Assembly (NCBI GenBank): GCA_029247785.1
Contig: JAQWKP010000041.1
Location: 1 to 33,103 of the forward strand
DNA from: Novosphingobium sp.
Lineage (GTDB): Bacteria > Pseudomonadota > Alphaproteobacteria > Sphingomonadales > Sphingomonadaceae
Direction of reading: 5' to 3'
Length of the DNA: 33,103 nucleotides
Shown one piece after another: positions 28,380-33,103 of this stretch (the stretch's first letter is position 1; every line of letters starts with the position of its first letter). The notes beneath the pieces were generated by a model that was not told the origin of the DNA, did no database searches, and saw only the letters and a list, made by a program, of their open reading frames with translations. The translations under genes and the position numbers were made by a program.

Positions 28380-29051
28380 GCGCGTCACCGGTATCAGCCC
28401 GCCGGTAATAGCCCGTGAGGCGGGTGAGGCGAGAAACATGATGACATCGGCAATTGCCGAAGGACGAACCCAGTCCGAGAAATCGGCGTCGGGCATATCC
28501 TTGCGGTTGGTCGGCGTGTCGATAATGCTTGGCAGGATCGCGTTGACTGTCAGGCTCGATCCGGCGAGTTCTTCAGCAAGCGCCTCGGTCAGGCGGTGGA
28601 TGCCTGATTTGGATGCGGCATAGGCCCCCATGCCCATCCCGGCTTTCACCGCCGCGCCTGCGCCGATATTGATGATACGCCCCTCGCTTGCGTTCTTAAG
28701 TTCGGGCAGCGCCAGCTTGGTGATCGTTGCGGCCGTCATCAGGTTCATCGATTGCATCCGGGCCCAACTGTCTATGCTCCCGTCTTCCAGTGTCTCCCAG
28801 GTGAAGCCGCCGGCGATATTGACAAGCGCGTCAATGCCGCCGTGGGCGGCGACTACCCGATCGAGAGCGACCCGTGTTGCGGCCTGATCGGTCAGGTCTA
28901 CGCTGCCGACATCGAGCGCTCCAGCAAGCTCGCTAGCGGGACTTGGCGCAAAATCGACGCGCGCGACCTTGTCGCCCTGGTCCGCAAACGCCTTGGCAAC
29001 GGTCTGGCCGAGCGCGCCGAAGCCGCCGGTGACGATAACTGAACGGGCCAT
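28371..29051 (-). CDS. Short-chain dehydrogenase/reductase family protein
   Basis: This 226-residue classical SDR starts at ATG 29051, preceded by GAAGGAGATC. The nucleotide-binding motif is TGGFGALG (residues 8-15). NIAGG matches the NNAG motif, and Y144/K148 in YAASK are the catalytic pair. The place where the catalytic serine is normally found, 13 residues before the tyrosine, holds alanine (A131 in INIGAGAA), so activity may be altered. An aspartate (D33 in RVDF) after the second strand suggests NAD(H). The substrate is unknown. It is divergent from the 651-residue gene. Confidence 0.85.
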   Translation of the reverse strand: MARSVIVTGGFGALGQTVAKAFADQGDKVARVDFAPSPASELAGALDVGSVDLTDQAATRVALDRVVAAHGGIDALVNIAGGFTWETLEDGSIDSWARMQSMNLMTAATITKLALPELKNASEGRIINIGAGAAVKAGMGMGAYAASKSGIHRLTEALAEELAGSSLTVNAILPSIIDTPTNRKDMPDADFSDWVRPSAIADVIMFLASPASRAITGGLIPVTRGV

Positions 29052-29137
29052 CGTGATCTCCTTCGCGCCTGTCCGTATCCTGCGTCTGCCGAGCGGGCAA
29101 GCCACATGAGGGCGGGAGGCCTGGAATGCGGAGTGCG

Positions 29138-29166
29138 TTGAATCGGCGTTGTCCTGCAGCTAGGCC
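29138..29166 (+). promoter_or_regulatory. Candidate promoter of the 651-residue protein gene
   Basis: TTGAAT (29138-29143), a 17-base spacer and TAGGCC (29161-29166), about 65 bases before the start at 29231. Confidence 0.4.
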
Positions 29167-29230
29167 AATCAAAACCGCGTTCTCGTCAGGGGCGCGCACC
29201 TGAACCACAGGGAACAAGGGAAATCAGAGG

Positions 29231-31186
29231 ATGACTGAAACTGCTATGCAAGCCGGGCCGCTTCAGGTCACCGCCACCTCGGTCGATCCGGATTATTATG
29301 AGCCCTATATCGAGATCGATGAGGAGCGCGGCGATCCTGTGCCACATCGATATGTCCATGGCGGCTTCAAGGACACAGAAGCGCGGTTCTCGTTCTACTT
29401 CCCTCCCGAAGATCATTATGAAGGGCGGTTCTTCCACAACACCTATCCGATGGCGATTTCAGCGGATATCGGCCCGTTTCCAATCGAGTTCGAAGTGGCG
29501 ATGGGTGACCTCGGCTTTACGCTCGATAGCGGCGCTTATTACGTCCAGACGAACAATGGCGGTCTGTTCCGGGTGGCCGGGGCCGACCCGGCTATCGCGG
29601 CCTATCGCGTCAATGCGGCGGCAGCCAAGTTTTCCCGAAGGGTCGCCGCCGACATCTTCGGCGAGCATCGGACCTATGGCTATCTGTTCGGTGGAAGCGG
29701 CGGGGCCTATCAAACGCAAGGGGCGGCGGAGAACACCAGCGGCGTGTGGGAGGGCTTCGTTCCCTTCGTACCTGGCTGCGACCAGGCGATCCCCAGCATG
29801 TTCACGGTGCGCATGCATGCCTTGCGGGTGCTGCGCCAGCGTAACAGGCTGCCTGGTATCGCCGACGCTGTGGCGCCAGGCGGAAGTGGTGATCCCTATG
29901 CCGATCTGAACGAGGAAGAGGCTGCGGCCATGCGCGAAGTGTCGCTGATGGGCTTCCCACCGCGCAGCTGGTACGATCAGGCGGCGATGAACAGCGGCTA
30001 TTTCGCGAATATCTCCGGCATGATTCCACAGATCGATCCGACTTACCTAGAGGACTTCTGGGGCAAGCCGGGATATCTCGGGACCGACCCGTCATCGAAA
30101 ATTGCAGAAGCGCGCTTTCGCCATGAAACGCGGGTCACTTCGGTGGAGGGAGGACCGCCGTTCCTGCTCGAGCTTGCCGAAGCGCCCGATCAGGATTGCG
30201 CTGATGCGCATCTTACCGTGCTGAGTGGCGCAGCAAAGGGCGCGAGCCTGCCGGTCAAGACTGTTGACGGCAAGACTTGCGAGCTGATCATGACCGCTGA
30301 TCCGGCCGTGGCCGCCGCAGTCACTGCCGGGGACCTTGTGTGCATCGATAATGGTTGGACGTTGGCGCTGCAGACCTATCATCGCCACCAGGTTCCGCCT
30401 GCGGGCCACTACTACGGTTGGGACCAGTTCATTGGTGAAGACGGTACGCCGCTCTATCCCCAGCGCGACGTGCTGATCGGCCCGGTCGGGACGGTCAATG
30501 CGGCGGGTTCCATGCTTGAGGGTCGCTTCGACGGCAAGATGCTGATGCTGGCCGTGCTGCTCGATGTCGACGCTTTTGCGTGGCAGACCGACTGGTATCG
30601 GCGAAAGACAGCCGATGTGCTTGGTTCGGCACTGGAAGACAAATTCGGGGTCTATTTCGTCGACAATGCCCATCATGAAAATCCGATGAGGGCGATCCAG
30701 CGCGGTCATGCGGTCAGCTTTGGCGGCGCGTTGCAACAGGCCCTGCGTGACCTTGCGCGCTGGGTCGAGAAGGGGGAGCGACCGTCCGAAACAAGCTACC
30801 GCGTCGAGGATACGCAGGTGCTGGTGCCCGACAGTGCAGGCGAGCGAAAGGGCATTCAGGCGGTGATCGCGCTTACGGCGGATGGTGGCGATCGCGCCGA
30901 CATCGTCTCGGGCGAGACGGTGAGTTTCGTCGCCACCATCGAAGTGCCGCCCGGTGCTGGAAAGCTTGTTTCGGCGGAATGGGATTTCGAAGGTGCGGGC
31001 GACTATCCGGTCCAGGCCGAGATTGGCGAGCCTGCCGAAAAACTCACGATCACCGCGACCCACCGCTACGGCACGCCGGGCACACGCTTTCCAGCCTTGC
31101 GCGTTGCATCACAGCGCGAGGGTGATCCGGACACGCCGTACGGCAGGGTCCAGAACATTGCCCTGGTACGAGTGTTGGCGAGCTGA
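29231..31186 (+). CDS. Unrecognised 651-residue protein, hydrolase-like with PKD-like C terminus
   Basis: I do not recognise a characterised family. The stretch YGYLFGGSGGAYQT places S156 in a nucleophile-elbow-like setting, as in alpha/beta hydrolases. D445-D454 (LLDVDAFAWQTDW) and H481/H482 (FVDNAHHENP) stand where an acid and a histidine could complete a triad. Between them, about residues 300-375, a beta-rich segment looks inserted. The last 110 residues (about 540-650), with SAEWDFEGAGDY and ATHRYGTPGTRFPALRV, resemble a PKD-type beta-sandwich domain. There is no signal peptide, which is odd because PKD domains are usually extracellular. The start is preceded by AGAGG. An esterase or lactone hydrolase is possible; this is inference from motifs. 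Confidence 0.7.
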   Translation: MTETAMQAGPLQVTATSVDPDYYEPYIEIDEERGDPVPHRYVHGGFKDTEARFSFYFPPEDHYEGRFFHNTYPMAISADIGPFPIEFEVAMGDLGFTLDSGAYYVQTNNGGLFRVAGADPAIAAYRVNAAAAKFSRRVAADIFGEHRTYGYLFGGSGGAYQTQGAAENTSGVWEGFVPFVPGCDQAIPSMFTVRMHALRVLRQRNRLPGIADAVAPGGSGDPYADLNEEEAAAMREVSLMGFPPRSWYDQAAMNSGYFANISGMIPQIDPTYLEDFWGKPGYLGTDPSSKIAEARFRHETRVTSVEGGPPFLLELAEAPDQDCADAHLTVLSGAAKGASLPVKTVDGKTCELIMTADPAVAAAVTAGDLVCIDNGWTLALQTYHRHQVPPAGHYYGWDQFIGEDGTPLYPQRDVLIGPVGTVNAAGSMLEGRFDGKMLMLAVLLDVDAFAWQTDWYRRKTADVLGSALEDKFGVYFVDNAHHENPMRAIQRGHAVSFGGALQQALRDLARWVEKGERPSETSYRVEDTQVLVPDSAGERKGIQAVIALTADGGDRADIVSGETVSFVATIEVPPGAGKLVSAEWDFEGAGDYPVQAEIGEPAEKLTITATHRYGTPGTRFPALRVASQREGDPDTPYGRVQNIALVRVLAS

Positions 31187-31194
31187 GAAGATTC

Positions 31195-31674
31195 TCAGAG
31201 CTCGCCGAGCATGTGCTCTGCCGAGCTTACCTTATATTCGCCGGCAGCTTCTACGAACAGCTGTTCGACGGTGCCGTCGTTCACCACCATGGACCAGCGC
31301 GAGCCGCGCTGGCCGAGGCCGAAGCCGCTGCCGTCCATGGTGAGGTCGAGCGCCTGGGCGAGATCGCCATTGCCATCGCCGAGCATAGTGACGTCCTCGC
31401 CGCCATCGGCGCGGTTCCATGCGCCCATGACGAAGGCGTCATTGACAGCGGTGCAGGCAATCTCATCAATGCCCTTGGCTTTGAGCTCGCTGGCCTTCTG
31501 CACATAGCTCGGCAGGTGCTTGGCCGAACAGGTCGGGGTGAACGCACCAGGCACTGAAAACAGTGCAACCTTCTTGCCAGCGAAAAATTCGCCAGCCTGC
31601 ACGGCCTCTGGGCCTGCTTCGGTTGCTTTCATCAATTTGACGTCCGGGAGTTTGTTACCAACGGCGATGGTCAT
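31195..31674 (-). CDS. Peroxiredoxin, Prx5/type II family
   Basis: A thiol peroxidase of 159 residues that reduces hydrogen peroxide and alkyl hydroperoxides. The peroxidatic cysteine is C49 in PGAFTPTCS, a signature of the Prx5 group. A second cysteine, C74 in EIACTAV, is present as in glutaredoxin- or glutathione-dependent members. No fused glutaredoxin domain follows. Glutathione from the gor-linked pool could supply electrons (inference). It converges on the 651-residue gene with nine bases between stops. GGAAAGGATG upstream supports the start. Confidence 0.93.
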   Translation of the reverse strand: MTIAVGNKLPDVKLMKATEAGPEAVQAGEFFAGKKVALFSVPGAFTPTCSAKHLPSYVQKASELKAKGIDEIACTAVNDAFVMGAWNRADGGEDVTMLGDGNGDLAQALDLTMDGSGFGLGQRGSRWSMVVNDGTVEQLFVEAAGEYKVSSAEHMLGEL

Positions 31675-31713
31675 GGGGGCATCCTTTCCTGAATGTGAGT
31701 CGCTTCACCGGCT

Positions 31714-31741
31714 GATATAGGCTGCTGTTGCCATCCGGCAA
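31714..31741 (-). promoter_or_regulatory. Candidate peroxiredoxin promoter
   Basis: On the minus strand TTGCCG (31741-31736) and TATATC (31719-31714) are 16 bases apart. The -35 overlaps an inverted repeat GTTGCC/GGCAAC (31727-31742) that could be a regulator site. Confidence 0.45.
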
Positions 31742-31846
31742 CGTGTGCTCATGGTAAATTTCGCTTCACCGCCAATGTTGAAGAACGAGTAAAGGCCTCG
31801 CGCGAAGCTCTCTATCGCGGGAATCAGCCTGCGGGGAGACTGTTTC

Positions 31847-32356
31847 ATGATCAAATTTGGGAGACCGGCGCCAGCCTTGGCCCGGCGCCGACGGGTTGGG
31901 AGGCAGTTGCACGCACTGCTGGCTCTATCAGCGGTATTTGCGTCATCGATGCCAGCGCAGGCGGCGCCATCGCGAGGCGGGGCCGAGAAATTGCTTCTGC
32001 TTGACATCATGTTGATGGTCACCGGACTACGCTGCCGGACGAGCAGCGATAATTTCTGGTCGGACTATGGTCGCTTCACGACCAAGCATATGGGCACGCT
32101 GAACGGTGCTCATCACGATCTGCACTCGGACCTTTCCCGGCGTATTGGCTCAAGAGGTGCGAAGAAGAAACTAGATCAGATGACGGTGAGCATGGCCAAT
32201 CGATATGGACGTGGCCATCCGTGGCTCGATTGCGGGCAGTTGAAGATGGTCACCGGCAATCTCTCGCGGATCGATAGCCGCGAGACGCTGATCGAAGCGG
32301 CAGACCAACTATCCTCGAATCGTGCGATCGAACGATTTGCGCTGGCGGAGCGCTAG
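31847..32356 (+). CDS. Hypothetical secreted protein upstream of ahcY
   Basis: This 169-residue protein has no family that I recognise. The N terminus is arginine-rich (ALARRRRVGRQLHALLALSA) followed by a hydrophobic stretch ending in MPAQAAP, a plausible signal peptide with a long basic part and an AXA-type cleavage site. Two cysteines (GLRCRTS and WLDCGQL) could form a disulfide in the periplasm. GGGGAG about seven bases before the ATG supports the start. Nothing in the sequence links it to SAH metabolism; the operator and promoter of ahcY lie after its stop. Confidence 0.72.
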   Translation: MIKFGRPAPALARRRRVGRQLHALLALSAVFASSMPAQAAPSRGGAEKLLLLDIMLMVTGLRCRTSSDNFWSDYGRFTTKHMGTLNGAHHDLHSDLSRRIGSRGAKKKLDQMTVSMANRYGRGHPWLDCGQLKMVTGNLSRIDSRETLIEAADQLSSNRAIERFALAER

Positions 32357-32372
32357 GAAGAAATTCGCCATC

Positions 32373-32392
32373 ATATAAAGAAATCTTTATAT
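32373..32392. promoter_or_regulatory. Perfect palindrome upstream of ahcY, candidate SahR/ArsR-type operator
   Basis: ATATAAAGA and TCTTTATAT are separated by AA. The site abuts the candidate -35 of ahcY. It resembles, from memory, the AT-rich palindromes assigned to SahR/SamR, ArsR-family regulators that sense S-adenosylhomocysteine and control methionine-cycle genes in proteobacteria. The palindrome is seen directly; the regulator is inferred. Confidence 0.7.
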
Positions 32393-32421
32393 TTGCTTCC
32401 AGACCGGTGAAGCGCTAAGCA
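32393..32421 (+). promoter_or_regulatory. Candidate ahcY promoter
   Basis: TTGCTT (32393-32398), a 17-base spacer and TAAGCA (32416-32421), directly after the palindrome. The leader to the start would be about 77 bases and contains a small hairpin (GCGCT/AGCGC) near its beginning. Confidence 0.45.
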
Positions 32422-32504
32422 GCGCCCTGCTTGCGCGCCGGGTTTTGTTCGGTTTGGTTCCTGTCTCGGTGCGCGCCGACACCGTTTTCAGGAGAATTCG
32501 CACC

Positions 32505-33103
32505 GTGGCTACAGCTGCCGAAATCACCCAGGACTATGCCATCGCCGATATCGGCCTGGCCGAATATGGCCGCGCAGAGATCGCCATTGCCGAAACCGAA
32601 ATGCCAGGCCTGATGGCGCTGCGTGAGGAATTTGGCGAGTCAAAGCCGCTGAGCGGCGCGCGTATCACTGGTTCGCTGCACATGACGATTCAGACTGCGG
32701 TGCTGATCGAAACGCTGGTCGAACTCGGCGCGGAGGTGCGCTGGGCAACCTGCAACATCTTTTCGACCCAGGATCATGCCGCTGCCGCCATCGCGGCCAC
32801 TGGCGTCCCGATTTATGCGATCAAGGGAGAGAGCCTCGCCGACTATTGGGACTATGTCGGCAAGATATTCGATTGGGGCGATGACCAGACTGCCAACATG
32901 ATCCTCGACGATGGCGGCGATGCCACCATGTTCGCGCTGTGGGGTGCCAGGCTCGAGGCGGGCGACGCCATGGATGACCCGGCCAATACCGAGGAAATCG
33001 AGTTCCAGCGCGCGCTCAAGGCCTTCACCAAGGCGAGGCCGGGCTATCTCTCGCGCTCCGTGATCGCCATCAAAGGCGTTTCCGAGGAGACCACCACCGG
33101 GGT
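32505..33103 (+). CDS. ahcY: Adenosylhomocysteinase (5' part, cut by window end)
   Basis: AhcY splits S-adenosylhomocysteine into adenosine and homocysteine, so removing the inhibitor of methyltransferases. About 199 residues are visible before the window ends. They include [20 protein letters not shown] near the N terminus, [20 protein letters not shown], and [14 protein letters not shown] with the catalytic aspartate, all typical of the family. Translation starts at GTG 32505, with CAGGAG about ten bases upstream. The NAD-binding domain lies beyond the window. The gene is probably controlled by the palindrome at 32373-32392. Confidence 0.96.
   Translation, partial: MATAAEITQDYAIADIGLAEYGRAEIAIAETEMPGLMALREEFGESKPLSGARITGSLHMTIQTAVLIETLVELGAEVRWATCNIFSTQDHAAAAIAATGVPIYAIKGESLADYWDYVGKIFDWGDDQTANMILDDGGDATMFALWGARLEAGDAMDDPANTEEIEFQRALKAFTKARPGYLSRSVIAIKGVSEETTTG

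Noticed and set aside
32422..32504. SAH or SAM/SAH riboswitch in the ahcY leader
   Set aside because: I could not match the leader to the conserved core of these riboswitches; only a small hairpin is visible, while a protein operator is present.

Overview
The window reads as chromosomal DNA of an alphaproteobacterium of the Sphingomonadales, most likely Erythrobacteraceae (Erythrobacter/Altererythrobacter type). The basis is the roughly 60% G+C coding style, the lepB-rnc-era block, aroB/aroK beside a XerD-type recombinase, a dispersed CCCTTCGACAGGCTCAGGGC repeat typical of this group, and orphan Flp pilins. The assignment comes from gene content and remembered family sequences, not from a search. 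Almost the whole window is coding; no stretch without a gene exceeds about 180 bases.

Layout. (1) 15-2435, minus strand: era, rnc, lepB. (2) 2555-6192, plus strand: pgi, broken by a one-base frameshift, then a DUF485 membrane protein and the acetate/cation symporter actP. (3) 6295-7641: glutathione reductase. (4) 7775-20173: a long plus-strand propionyl-CoA cluster. It holds pccB (with an in-frame TAA), a low-G+C orphan gene, a thiolase, methylmalonyl-CoA epimerase, methylmalonyl-CoA mutase, an O-acetylhomoserine sulfhydrylase-type enzyme, bioB, an LprI-like secreted protein, pccA, a CsaA-like protein, an O-methyltransferase and a thioesterase. Its upstream region carries a perfect 9-2-9 palindrome next to a -35 box. 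(5) 20175-21817, minus strand: aroB and aroK. (6) 21906-26422, plus strand: a 48-residue membrane protein, a 617-residue secreted protein of unknown function, a XerD-type recombinase and an M48 metalloprotease with a C-terminal LysM-like domain, closed by a strong bidirectional terminator. (7) 26504-26952, minus strand: two Flp-type pilins without the rest of a tad locus. (8) 27035-28341, plus strand: mutT, tRNA-Arg(ACG), folE. (9) 28371-29051, minus strand: an SDR oxidoreductase. (10) 29231-31186: a 651-residue unrecognised protein that looks like a serine hydrolase with a PKD-like tail. (11) 31195-31674, minus strand: a Prx5-type peroxiredoxin. (12) 31847-33103, plus strand: a small secreted protein and the 5' part of ahcY, with a perfect palindromic operator candidate in front.

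How the genes work together. PccA/PccB, the epimerase and the mutase form the complete route from propionyl-CoA to succinyl-CoA. BioB makes the biotin that PccA carries. The thiolase can release propionyl-CoA and acetyl-CoA from 3-oxoacyl-CoAs. As written, the sequence encodes neither an intact PGI nor an intact PccB. Each defect is one base, and all family motifs on both sides are preserved, so the choice is between recent mutation and sequencing error.

I did not find a clear new multi-gene system such as a defence island, CRISPR array or prophage. The best candidates for new biology are the 651-residue hydrolase-like protein (29231), the low-G+C orphan inside the propionate operon (9288), the small-membrane/secreted pair (21906-23902) and the two operator palindromes (7684, 32373).
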